36,611 bases of DNA from Candidatus Iainarchaeum sp. (GTDB taxonomy: Archaea; Micrarchaeota; Micrarchaeia; Anstonellales; Bilamarchaeaceae): positions 1 to 36,611 of the forward strand of contig JAQTOF010000003.1 of the NCBI GenBank assembly GCA_028713495.1, read 5' to 3'. The stretch's first letter is position 1, and every line of letters starts with the position of its first letter. The position numbers were made by a program, and so were the translations under genes. Shown here piece after piece: positions 16,605-23,860 of this stretch. The notes below the pieces were generated by a model. It made no database searches and had not been told where the DNA came from. It saw nothing but the letters and a program-made list of their open reading frames with translations.

Positions 16605-17109
16605 TTTGCGCATTCCACTGATACACCTCAAGGACAAGCAGGTCTTCCACAAGAAGGCCGGCTTCCTCAGGATGATCGGCAAGCCCCTTGACCTGGCCAG
16701 GGAATTCAAGACCGCAGGATACGAGCTCGTCCATATCGTGGACCAGGACGCCCTATCCGGCCTCACCAAGAACCTGGATGTCTATGACGGCCTGACCTAT
16801 ATCATCAATGTGCAGGTGGAATGCGCACCTGACGAATCCCTTGTCCACAAGCTCCTCACGCTAAAATGCAGGGTGGTGCTCCCGCCGTCTTTCGTCACAT
16901 CGGCCCTCCATGAGAAAAGGCTGCTGGTGGCGAAGATACCCAAGGACTACGCAGGAGATGCCGAAGGATTCCATGATGTCATCCTTGAAGAAGCGAGCGA
17001 CAGCGAGATAAGGCGTTTCACTGCGTTGGGAAAACGGGTCATCATCTACGATAAGGATGAGAAAAAAGTGAATGAAGCTGTCTGGGGAATAATCACTTCG
17101 TCTTTTTAG
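16597..17109 (+). CDS. Short HisA/HisF-like protein of unknown function
   Basis: A 170-residue protein whose start resembles HisA: IPLIHLKDKQVFHK then GKPLDLAREFKTAGYELVHIVDQDAL, the beta1 and beta2 region of the half-barrel fold. HisA has about 240 residues, and the second-half phosphate-binding glycine motifs are missing, so isomerase activity in histidine synthesis is doubtful. It starts with GTG at 16597 inside the end of hisS (8 bp overlap), so it is probably cotranscribed with hisS. No other his biosynthesis gene is in the window. It overlaps the convergent KaiC gene by 17 bp. Confidence 0.8.
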   Translation: MDDLRIPLIHLKDKQVFHKKAGFLRMIGKPLDLAREFKTAGYELVHIVDQDALSGLTKNLDVYDGLTYIINVQVECAPDESLVHKLLTLKCRVVLPPSFVTSALHEKRLLVAKIPKDYAGDAEGFHDVILEEASDSEIRRFTALGKRVIIYDKDEKKVNEAVWGIITSSF

Positions 17110-17998
17110 CAAGCCTGCTCTTAGCGGCTTCCAGCCTCGCCATTATGTCGCCGCCCTTGAGGAGCTTTTCCTTGGGCGCCTTTTCAGGCTTTGGCGCTTC
17201 CTTATCGGCCTTTGGGAGCTTTGGTCCTGCCAGGGTCTTCAGCTTCTCTGCAGGTTTCTCTTTCTCAACGGCCTTCTCAGGTGGTTTCGGTCTCTCTGGC
17301 GCAGGGCCGGACGCGATCCTGAAACCTGTATTGTCCAATATGACCGGATAGCTCTTGGATGAGTGCGGCACGCCCTTCATCTTTATCACTTCAAGGTAGC
17401 GTACCCGCTCTTTCTTCTGATCATCATACCTGAACGTGAGGTTTATCCAGCCGTCCGTGAAGCTTTCTATGCCGTACTCCGTGCCCGGCATGCCTTCTGC
17501 CATCTTGAGGTCCTCGGACACTATAAGCGTTGTCGTCCCCCATTTCCTCAGGTTCTCTATGAACTTCAGGAATCCCTTCCTCCGCTCGTCATCGCTCTTG
17601 AAGAAAAGCGCGATCGGCATGATGGAGTCTATCACGACTCTTTTCGTTCCGGTGGTGCTGATTATCTCCCCTATCGCACCGGACTGGTTTATTATCTGGT
17701 CCACTTCGTGTATAGGATAGTCAAGCAGCACGAACTTCCTGGCCTTCTCCAATGCTGCGAAGTCCCAGGAATAGCCGTTCATATGGAAAAAGAAATCGCC
17801 CCTGCTCTCTTCTATGGCTATGTAAAGGCCGGGCTCATCGGACTGCATCGCACCGTTGTGGATGAACTGCGCGGCCAGGGTGCTCTTGCCACCTCCGGTC
17901 GGTCCGCTCACGGTGACTATGGAGCCTTCAAGCAGGCCCCCGCCCAACACCTCGTCAAGGCCAGGGATGCCGCTCTTGATGAATTTCCTTTCCATCAT
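17093..17998 (-). CDS. KaiC/RadA-superfamily ATPase with charged tail
   Basis: A 301-residue P-loop ATPase with one KaiC domain: FIKSGIPGLDEVLGGG, Walker A GPTGGGKST (residues 31-39), an acidic catalytic pair in YIAIEESRGDF, and Walker B RVVIDSI. After residue 230 the protein becomes a tail rich in Pro, Lys, Glu and Ala that ends in basic residues. Single-domain archaeal KaiC proteins are usually regulators; the exact role is not known. It is coupled by ATGA overlap to the partner gene upstream, and the 3' end overlaps the HisA-like gene by 17 bp. Confidence 0.92.
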   Translation of the reverse strand: MMERKFIKSGIPGLDEVLGGGLLEGSIVTVSGPTGGGKSTLAAQFIHNGAMQSDEPGLYIAIEESRGDFFFHMNGYSWDFAALEKARKFVLLDYPIHEVDQIINQSGAIGEIISTTGTKRVVIDSIMPIALFFKSDDERRKGFLKFIENLRKWGTTTLIVSEDLKMAEGMPGTEYGIESFTDGWINLTFRYDDQKKERVRYLEVIKMKGVPHSSKSYPVILDNTGFRIASGPAPERPKPPEKAVEKEKPAEKLKTLAGPKLPKADKEAPKPEKAPKEKLLKGGDIMARLEAAKSRLAKKTK

Positions 17999-18486
17999 TT
18001 CTCACCTTTTTTCATTATCTTCTTGCCCATCTCGGCCCTTGTCTTCAGGTTGTCCTGAAGCCTGGCCAGCTCGTCAGGCTTTGAGAGCTTCGTGAGTATG
18101 TACCTCTTGTATTCAGCTGTTATGGCAGACATGGTCCCGAGCAGGGTATGCGCCTCCGCCAGCGGCATCTTTATCTCGTCAGGCCTCAGTATCTCCACTG
18201 TGTACGGGCTGTGGGCCATGCATATGGCAGCCAGGTTGGCGAAATCCTTGGTGAGCACCTTCAATGCTATGGAGCTGGACCAATTCTTGCCCTCCTCCCC
18301 GCCGATAGGCTCGTCTATCTCGCCCACGGCGAAAACCACGCCAGGGCGTTGTATCACGCTGTTTATGAATCCTGTACCCAGCTCCTGCACCAGCTCCTTG
18401 GTCTTGGCATGGATGTCGAAGTAAAGCATGGCGAGCACTCCGCCGTTGGCTATGGTATCCTTTGTGAGCTTCTCCACGTCGTTCAT
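17995..18486 (-). CDS. Conserved partner protein of the KaiC-like ATPase
   Basis: A 163-residue soluble protein of mixed alpha/beta character (LAMLYFDIHAKTKEL, GVVFAVGEIDEPI, YTVEILRPDEIKM) ending in a basic helical tail. I do not recognise a named domain. The ATGA coupling with the KaiC-like gene and the similar order inferred elsewhere in archaea suggest they work together, possibly as sensor and switch. There is no signal or membrane segment. The ATG at 18486 is leaderless from the central TATA shared with the lipoprotein gene. Confidence 0.8.
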   Translation of the reverse strand: MNDVEKLTKDTIANGGVLAMLYFDIHAKTKELVQELGTGFINSVIQRPGVVFAVGEIDEPIGGEEGKNWSSSIALKVLTKDFANLAAICMAHSPYTVEILRPDEIKMPLAEAHTLLGTMSAITAEYKRYILTKLSKPDELARLQDNLKTRAEMGKKIMKKGEK

Positions 18487-18506
18487 ATCCCTGATTTACT
18501 CCTTAC

Positions 18507-18518
18507 TGATTTAAAAAC
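18507..18518. promoter_or_regulatory. Symmetric central TATA between divergent genes
   Basis: The 54 bp gap has TTTAAAAA at 18510-18517, exactly about 27 bp from both the ATG at 18541 (plus) and the ATG at 18486 (minus). No second AT-rich box is present, so one element probably directs both leaderless transcripts. Confidence 0.65.
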
Positions 18519-18540
18519 TGTAACCAGCAGATAACAACAC

Positions 18541-19410
18541 ATGAACAAACTATTCCTTATCGTCTTGGCTTTCGGGTTTTTCCTGGCAGGCTGCGCATCA
18601 CAGCAGGCTACGCCTCAGTCCCAGCAGCCATCGGCTCCACCCGCGCAATATCTCTGCCCGGACGGAGTGAACGTGGTCGCCAACCTGGCATCATGCCCGC
18701 CATATGACAAGGAGTACGAAGAATGCCTCGACATGAGCGCCACATCAGACTACGGTTCCAGCGACAGGGACGCATGTTTCTACAGCCTCGCCCTCGAAAG
18801 GGAGAACATAAGCCTCTGCAAGAAAGTCACGAGCAGCGATTCGTATTATGACGAATACACCCAGAGCAACTGCGGCGCGCAGCTGGCGCTGGCTTTCAGC
18901 GACCCGACCATGTGCGAGCAGCTCGGCATCATCGGCAAGTACGACTGCTATTCAGAGCTGGCCAGCCAGCTTGAGGATGCATCGATGTGCGACTTCATCA
19001 ATTCCACGCAGAAGAAAGATGATTGTCTCTATGACTATCTCTATGGGAATTCGTATTACATAGAGGACTGGAGCTTCTGCGAGAAATTCTCGGAGCAGTC
19101 CAGCAACAAGGACTACTGCTATTATGAGGCAGCCACCAACACCTATGACGTCACCTACTGCGATAAAATCGAAGGCAAAGGTGGGCTCTACTACGGCTAC
19201 TCCATGTCCGGGTGCTATGCCGCCATAGCGACGATGGAAGAGGACCCTACCATCTGCTCACAACTGGATACGACTCCGCTGAAAGACGAGTGCTACTACG
19301 ACTATGCGACAAGCTACCCATACGACGATAGCGTCTGCAACAGCATCGTGGACAGCAACAAGAAATCCAGCTGCATCCGCTACACTAACGACACATATGA
19401 CTATTATTGA
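18541..19410 (+). CDS. Cysteine-repeat lipoprotein
   Basis: A 289-residue lipoprotein with lipobox FLAGC (Cys18), then a short Gln/Pro linker. The rest is about seven imperfect units of 25-35 residues. Each has a first Cys in a pattern like D-x-x-x-C-x-x-I and a second Cys followed by Tyr residues and A (for example YDCYSELA, KDECYYDYA). Many disulfides on the outer cell face are likely. Strong Asp, Tyr and Ser bias. The family is unrecognised; function unknown. Its gene starts at the shared TATA and ends 3 bp before a hairpin. Confidence 0.8.
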   Translation: MNKLFLIVLAFGFFLAGCASQQATPQSQQPSAPPAQYLCPDGVNVVANLASCPPYDKEYEECLDMSATSDYGSSDRDACFYSLALERENISLCKKVTSSDSYYDEYTQSNCGAQLALAFSDPTMCEQLGIIGKYDCYSELASQLEDASMCDFINSTQKKDDCLYDYLYGNSYYIEDWSFCEKFSEQSSNKDYCYYEAATNTYDVTYCDKIEGKGGLYYGYSMSGCYAAIATMEEDPTICSQLDTTPLKDECYYDYATSYPYDDSVCNSIVDSNKKSSCIRYTNDTYDYY

Positions 19411-19413
19411 GGC

Positions 19414-19433
19414 CCGCTGGCATCCGCCAGCGG
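19414..19433 (+). repeat. Perfect 8 bp inverted repeat (hairpin) after the Cys-repeat gene
   Basis: CCGCTGGC (19414-19421) and GCCAGCGG (19426-19433) flank ATCC. The hairpin lies just past the stop and directly before AATTTTAAAC, the likely TATA of the Nop5 operon. It may mark transcript ends or separate the two units. Confidence 0.6.
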
Positions 19434-19445
19434 AATTTTAAACTC
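19434..19445 (+). promoter_or_regulatory. TATA element of the Nop5 operon
   Basis: AATTTTAAACTC sits about 38 bp before the ATG at 19478. A GAGGTG ribosome-binding site at 19466-19471 suits a short leader, unlike most genes here. Confidence 0.5.
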
Positions 19446-19477
19446 TTACAGCCATTCTTTCCTATGAGGTGCTAATC

Positions 19478-20359
19478 ATGCCATTCCAGAAACCATACCA
19501 GAGGGGCCGTGGGCGGGACCGCTCAGACGATCGCGGCGAGCGCGGCGAGAAGCGGGCTCGGTTCATGAAGAGGTCCAGGGAGACAGTCATGAACGCTCTC
19601 AGGAGCAGGGATATGCTCCTGGCCAGCGTCACAAAATCCATAGACGACCTGGACAAGATAATAAACCTCCTCGGCGAGAGGCTCGAGGACTGGTACGGCA
19701 TCTATCTGCCAGAGCTGAAAGCTGAAGACAAGCTCCAATACTGCAACGCGGCCCTTGTGATCGACAAGGAGAACCTTGATGAGAAAGCGCTCGCATCAGT
19801 GCTCGGCCAGAAGAAAGCCTCCGAGCTCGTAACCGCGCTGCCGGCGAGCCTTGGCGCCAAATTATCACAGAAAGACCATTCGGAATGCCTGTCGCTAGCC
19901 AGGATGATCATATCGATGGAGAAGCTGAGGAAAGACTACGAGGGCTACCAGCAGGAACTGGCCAAAGAGCTCTGCCCGAACATGACCGAAGTGGGCGGTG
20001 CTGACATCGCAGCCAAGCTCGTCTCGCATGTCGGCTCTTTGAACCGGCTCGCGTTCCTTCCGGCCAGCGCGATACAGGTGCTGGGTGCTGAGAAGGCGCT
20101 GTTCAAGCACCTGAAGAATAGGAGGATCCCTCCACCGAAGCACGGCATAATATTCCAGCATGCGAAGATATCGGCATCCCCGAAGGCCGTCCGCGGCAAG
20201 ATTGCCAGGGCCCTGGCCAACAAGCTCTGCCTGGCCGCAAAGGCCGACGCATTCAGCAAGAGGCCCATAGGAGCCGGGCTGAAGAAGGACTTCGAGGATC
20301 GCTATGCGCAGATAATGCAGGAATATGAGCGGGAGAAGACCAAGGCGAAAACCGCATGA
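19478..20359 (+). CDS. nop5: Nop5-family C/D sRNP core protein, truncated N-terminus
   Basis: Scaffold of the archaeal box C/D RNA-guided methylation complex. The coiled-coil segment (VTKSIDDLDKIINLLGERLEDWYGIYLPEL) and the Nop domain (LGAEKALFKHLK then PPPKHGIIFQHAKI, GKIARALANKLCLAAKADAFS) are typical. The usual N-terminal domain of roughly 100 residues that binds fibrillarin is absent; only about 30 Arg/Asp/Gly-rich residues precede the coiled coil. I chose ATG 19478 because GAGGTG lies just upstream. It is first in a tight operon (ATGA overlap with the phosphoesterase). No fibrillarin gene is in the window. Confidence 0.9.
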   Translation: MPFQKPYQRGRGRDRSDDRGERGEKRARFMKRSRETVMNALRSRDMLLASVTKSIDDLDKIINLLGERLEDWYGIYLPELKAEDKLQYCNAALVIDKENLDEKALASVLGQKKASELVTALPASLGAKLSQKDHSECLSLARMIISMEKLRKDYEGYQQELAKELCPNMTEVGGADIAAKLVSHVGSLNRLAFLPASAIQVLGAEKALFKHLKNRRIPPPKHGIIFQHAKISASPKAVRGKIARALANKLCLAAKADAFSKRPIGAGLKKDFEDRYAQIMQEYEREKTKAKTA

Positions 20360-20979
20360 AGCTGCTCGTGTTCTCAGACCTGCACGAGGAGGAGGCAGCG
20401 CTGGAATCGCTCCGGCGCATCGCCCCTGATTTCGACCATGTCCTCATCTGCGGCGATATCTCGCGCTCGGTCTCATTCGCAGAGGATGTGCTCAAGGCAT
20501 TCCCGAAGGCTTTCATAATCCCTGGAAACTGGGACAGCGAACCGGTCAACAAGCTTCTGGCTTCGTCACGGCAATGGGTCCACGGCAAGCGCGTGAAGCT
20601 CGGCACCCACAACATCGTGGGCTTCGGTTATTCTGCCCCGACGCCGTTCGGCACGTTCGGGGAGATGAGTGAGGAGAAGATCCATGATGGCATGGCGAAG
20701 CTGAAGATGGACGGCCGCAGCCTGCTCATGCTGCATTCCCCTCCGAAAGGGCATTTCGACGAGGGCATGCTGGGAAGGCACATCGGCAGCGAGTCCATAC
20801 TCAAAACGATAAAAGACAAGAAGCCGCTGGCCGCGTTCTTCGGCCATGCGCATGAGCATGAAGGCACAGAGGAGTTCGGCCCAACAACATTGGTGAAGCT
20901 GCCGGCAGCCAACAACATGCGCGCCTGCTCTGTGTCGCTAACAGATAAAAAACTAGACGTGGAGTTTATACCATTATGA
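20356..20979 (+). CDS. Calcineurin-like metallophosphoesterase
   Basis: A 207-residue two-metal phosphoesterase. The signature set is complete: SDLH (residues 7-10), GDIS, GNWD, LHSPPKGH and GHAHEH. It is compact, without membrane segment or signal. Small archaeal members act as phosphodiesterases, but the substrate is unknown. It overlaps Nop5 upstream and the acetyltransferase downstream, each by ATGA, so the three are translated from one message. The link to Nop5 may be operon convenience or an RNA-related role; the sequence cannot tell. Confidence 0.92.
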   Translation: MKLLVFSDLHEEEAALESLRRIAPDFDHVLICGDISRSVSFAEDVLKAFPKAFIIPGNWDSEPVNKLLASSRQWVHGKRVKLGTHNIVGFGYSAPTPFGTFGEMSEEKIHDGMAKLKMDGRSLLMLHSPPKGHFDEGMLGRHIGSESILKTIKDKKPLAAFFGHAHEHEGTEEFGPTTLVKLPAANNMRACSVSLTDKKLDVEFIPL

Positions 20980-21365
20980 TAAGGATACGGACGGTCGGGC
21001 CATCCGAGATGGACACCGCCAAGGACCTCATACGCGCGGTCTTCCCTGACGCCATGGTGCAGGTCAGCGACGAGGACACGGTGCTCATCGCAGAGGAGGA
21101 CGGCAAGGCAGTCGGCTTCGCCCATATAATCGAGTTTGACGACCGCATATTCCTTCAGGGCATTGGAGTCGATTCATCCATCCGTGGCCAGGGCGTCGGT
21201 ACATTGCTGCTCGAGCAGGTGCTATACATGTTCGAGGACGCCGACAGGCCGATATACCTGAAGGTCAAGGTGATGAATCCTGTCATAGACCTTTATGCGC
21301 GCTATGGTTTCTTCCTGCAGAAATTCGGGGACGCGCACGTGCTTGTCAAAAAGCCCAATAGTTAA
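20976..21365 (+). CDS. GNAT family N-acetyltransferase
   Basis: A 129-residue acetyl-CoA dependent acetyltransferase. The beta strand plus pyrophosphate loop reads IGVDSSIRGQGVGTLLLE, and the C-terminal part ends with LYARYGFF, the usual substrate-side motif. The acceptor is unknown. It could acetylate a protein N-terminus, an amine or a small metabolite. It is the last gene of the Nop5 operon, 31 bp before the tRNA-Pro gene. Confidence 0.93.
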   Translation: MIRIRTVGPSEMDTAKDLIRAVFPDAMVQVSDEDTVLIAEEDGKAVGFAHIIEFDDRIFLQGIGVDSSIRGQGVGTLLLEQVLYMFEDADRPIYLKVKVMNPVIDLYARYGFFLQKFGDAHVLVKKPNS

Positions 21366-21396
21366 ATATTCTGCTACTCAGATGGAGTAAAGTTTC

Positions 21397-21469
21397 GGGG
21401 AGATGAGCTAACCTGGTATGCTGTAAGCTTTGGGAGCTTGTTGTCTGAGTTCAAATCTCAGTCTCCCCA
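21397..21469 (+). tRNA. tRNA-Pro(UGG), no intron
   Basis: A 73 nt cloverleaf. The acceptor is GGGGAGA/UCUCCCC with discriminator A, the anticodon stem UAAGC/GCUUG, the loop UUUGGGA with anticodon UGG, and the T arm UGAGUUCAAAUCUCA. A TATA-like TTAAATATTC lies about 30 bp upstream (21362-21371). CCA is not encoded. Confidence 0.94.
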
Positions 21470-21480
21470 TAATAATTCAA

Positions 21481-21912
21481 ATGGTGGGATGGGTGAATAA
21501 ACTTTCTGAAAACATATTGCTTCTCTCTTCCATGATGCTGTATCCTTTTTTGGCAGTGCTGATCTTCTCGGCCACATACTTCATGGGCATGGTGCCGCTT
21601 TCGTTTGATGCCTTCATCCAGCCGTATACCGGAAAGTTCGCTTTGCCCTGCATCGTGCTGACCATCCTTGCCGTGGTTGAATTGCCGGTCTATTACTTCC
21701 TCATATATTCGAGGTACAAGAAAGACCTTGCATACCGGGCCAGTCCAGGGGCCGAAACGGTTGTGCTCTACTTCCCGACCGTGATCGGGGCATTCGGCTT
21801 CGTCATCGGGTTCCTCAACCGCGATCCATGGATCGCGCTGCCGTTCATATCGCTCGGGTTCGCTGTTTCAGCATGTGCTTTCTTTACAACCCGTGGTATC
21901 GAACCCGAGTGA
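21481..21912 (+). CDS. Small four-helix membrane protein
   Basis: A 143-residue membrane protein with about four hydrophobic segments (near residues 10-38, 50-75, 90-112 and 118-138). The segment between helices 2 and 3 is Lys/Arg-rich (YSRYKKDLAYR), suggesting a cytoplasmic loop. The ATG at 21481 is preferred; the longer in-frame start would run back through the tRNA-Pro gene. No family recognised. Confidence 0.75.
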   Translation: MVGWVNKLSENILLLSSMMLYPFLAVLIFSATYFMGMVPLSFDAFIQPYTGKFALPCIVLTILAVVELPVYYFLIYSRYKKDLAYRASPGAETVVLYFPTVIGAFGFVIGFLNRDPWIALPFISLGFAVSACAFFTTRGIEPE

Positions 21913-21922
21913 AATCCACGAA

Positions 21923-21934
21923 TCCTTTATATAC
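21923..21934 (+). promoter_or_regulatory. TATA element of the helical-repeat gene
   Basis: CCTTTATATACT lies about 27 bp before the ATG at 21955, giving a leaderless transcript and supporting that start over the upstream ATG at 21940. Confidence 0.55.
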
Positions 21935-21954
21935 TTATCGTGGAAAAACACCTC

Positions 21955-23157
21955 ATGGCAACCAGTAACAGACGCGTCAGGTCTCCCAGCCTGGCCTTTA
22001 CACCAGAAGAACCCTTGGAGGCCGAACCCTCTCCCATAGAACGGCCCGATAAGAAGAAGGACAAGAAGAACGACCGGAAAAGAACAGTCCAATTGCTGCT
22101 TAAGCCGGACCGCCACAGTTTCTCCCATCTGGCCAAGATACTCACCAGCGGCGAAAGGGTGGCGATGCTCAACGCGGTGGACCGGCTCAGGGGCCGTTCG
22201 CGCATCCTGGTGGAGCTCGCGTGCTTCTCCAGTTTCCAGTTCGTCAGGCTCGCTGCAGTGGCCAACCTCACCCGCGATATAGAGGAGCTGATAGACGTGG
22301 CCAAATACTGCCACTACGGAGACACGCGCGCATCTGCAGTGGACGAGCTCTCCTGCGAATCCAAGGCGCTGATCGAGGTCGCCTGCTCATCCCTATTCTC
22401 CGATACCCGGGTGGAAGCGGTCACTATCCTGAAAGATCCGCAGGCCCTGGCAGATGTGGCATCCAGATCTCCAAACAAGGACTCCAGGACAGCGGCGCTG
22501 GAACGCATCTCGCAGAACAAACCCGCCCTCAAGAAAGTGGCTGAGGAGACTGCGTACAAAAGCTCCAGGCTCGGGGCCATATCCACCCTTTCTTCTGACC
22601 CGGACTCGCTTTCCTCGCTTGCGCTTTCCAAGAACCCAGAGGTCAATAAACTGGCGGCATCCAAGCTCGCTTCCTTCGTTGAGGAGCTTGATGACCCGGA
22701 GGCCATCGTCCAGGTGGCGAAGCTTTCTTCGAACGAGGATGCCAGATACATCGCGGTCGGCAGGCTCTCAAGGGATCCCTGGTCCCTACGCGTCGTCGTC
22801 ATGGAATCCCAGTACACGGATGCACGTTCAACAGCCATGATGCTGCTCTCCGATATGGTCTCAGACCTGGATGATGCCGACATTCTGGCAGACGTGGCCA
22901 TATCATCGCCATATCCGGACTGCCGTTCCACAGCCATAGACCGCCTTGTCGGCCAGAGCGCAGCCTTGCTTTCCGTGGCGTCGAAATCCAAGTTCAAGGA
23001 TTCCCGCGACCTTGCATTGCAGAAGCTCAAGAACGACGTCGCTACCCTGAAAAGCGTTTCCAGGCTGTCCAAATATTCCGACACCAGGAAGAAGGCGCAC
23101 AGCATGGTCGCCAAGCCCGAAGTATTCGAGGCGGAATTGGGCAGGATACTCGGCTGA
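21955..23157 (+). CDS. Helical-repeat (HEAT-like) protein
   Basis: A 400-residue protein. After a Pro/Lys-rich N-terminus (about 1-60) it is built of at least ten imperfect units of about 24-36 residues, with the shared pattern L-x-x-V-A-x-x-S-x-x-x-D-x-R-x-x-A-x-x-x-L (for example LIEVACSSLFSDTRVEAV, ALADVASRSPNKDSRTAA). This looks like an alpha-solenoid protein-binding scaffold. There is no catalytic motif, signal or membrane segment. ATG 21955 fits the TATA spacing; 21940 is also in frame. A shorter solenoid gene follows. Partners unknown. Confidence 0.85.
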   Translation: MATSNRRVRSPSLAFTPEEPLEAEPSPIERPDKKKDKKNDRKRTVQLLLKPDRHSFSHLAKILTSGERVAMLNAVDRLRGRSRILVELACFSSFQFVRLAAVANLTRDIEELIDVAKYCHYGDTRASAVDELSCESKALIEVACSSLFSDTRVEAVTILKDPQALADVASRSPNKDSRTAALERISQNKPALKKVAEETAYKSSRLGAISTLSSDPDSLSSLALSKNPEVNKLAASKLASFVEELDDPEAIVQVAKLSSNEDARYIAVGRLSRDPWSLRVVVMESQYTDARSTAMMLLSDMVSDLDDADILADVAISSPYPDCRSTAIDRLVGQSAALLSVASKSKFKDSRDLALQKLKNDVATLKSVSRLSKYSDTRKKAHSMVAKPEVFEAELGRILG

Positions 23158-23159
23158 TT

Positions 23160-23190
23160 ATTTTTTAAACTCTTTTATATAATTTATACC
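23160..23190 (+). promoter_or_regulatory. AT-rich promoter before the second repeat gene
   Basis: TTTTTTAAACTC (from about 23161) and TTTTATATAATTTATACC (23172-23189) lie between the two solenoid genes. The first is about 28 bp before the ATG at 23193 and best fits a leaderless start. The second would put the transcript start inside the gene, favouring the ATG at 23244. Confidence 0.4.
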
Positions 23191-23192
23191 AC

Positions 23193-23855
23193 ATGTATAA
23201 AGATAGCGGCAGTCCAGGTCCTTGCAAAAGCGATCCAGCTCTCATGAGGCTTAGCGACCCAGCCACGAGGCGCAGCGACCCTAATATCGCCAGGCGTACC
23301 AGTACATGGCATCCTGCATTAGACGGGCTCACAGCCGGGATGGACGATATCAAATCGAATCTCATCAGCAGCAACCCTCCTGATCGCGCGACAGCTGCCT
23401 GGGATGCACGAATCGTTGCAGAGCGGGGCGAAGACATCTCCTCTATACTGTCCCATCTTTCTCTTGCCTTTCGTAAGGATAACGGGTCGTCAACCAGACA
23501 ACACGTCATTGATGCGGTGATGTTCCATACCAGAGCCGGTCGGGACCCGAGTTCTGCGATGTCCGTGGTGTCCTCCTGCCTGCAGAGCGAAAACCTGCAG
23601 CTGAGGCACAGCGCCATAATGGCCCTTGCATATTACGCTGATCATGATGGCGACATAGCCCTGTATGTGAAGCTCCTGGTAAGCCGGCTTTCTGATATGG
23701 CGCAGATCAATCGTGATGCCGCTGTGCATGCCCTGAGCTCATATGCGGCCCAAGGCAAACCACAGGCCCACGAGGTCTTCAAGCAGGTTGACAACCTGGC
23801 GGCAGAAGGCGCGCAGGAACTCAGACAGACGTGCCTGGAGTCGCTGAGGAGCTAG
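23193..23855 (+). CDS. Small HEAT-like repeat protein
   Basis: A 220-residue protein. The N-terminal 45 residues are low in structure and rich in Ser, Pro and Arg (SDPATRRSDP). The rest consists of four or five helical pairs (LRHSAIMALAYYADHDGD, INRDAAVHALSSYAAQGK, ELRQTCLESLRS) that fit HEAT-like repeats. It lies 36 bp after the larger solenoid protein, so both may act together as scaffolds. The start could be ATG 23193 or ATG 23244. No catalytic motif. Confidence 0.75.
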   Translation: MYKDSGSPGPCKSDPALMRLSDPATRRSDPNIARRTSTWHPALDGLTAGMDDIKSNLISSNPPDRATAAWDARIVAERGEDISSILSHLSLAFRKDNGSSTRQHVIDAVMFHTRAGRDPSSAMSVVSSCLQSENLQLRHSAIMALAYYADHDGDIALYVKLLVSRLSDMAQINRDAAVHALSSYAAQGKPQAHEVFKQVDNLAAEGAQELRQTCLESLRS

Positions 23856-23860
23856 GAAAA

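Noticed and set aside
22314-23114. 266-residue ORF opposite the solenoid gene
   Set aside because: Ser-rich antisense reading of the repeat gene, without start signal.
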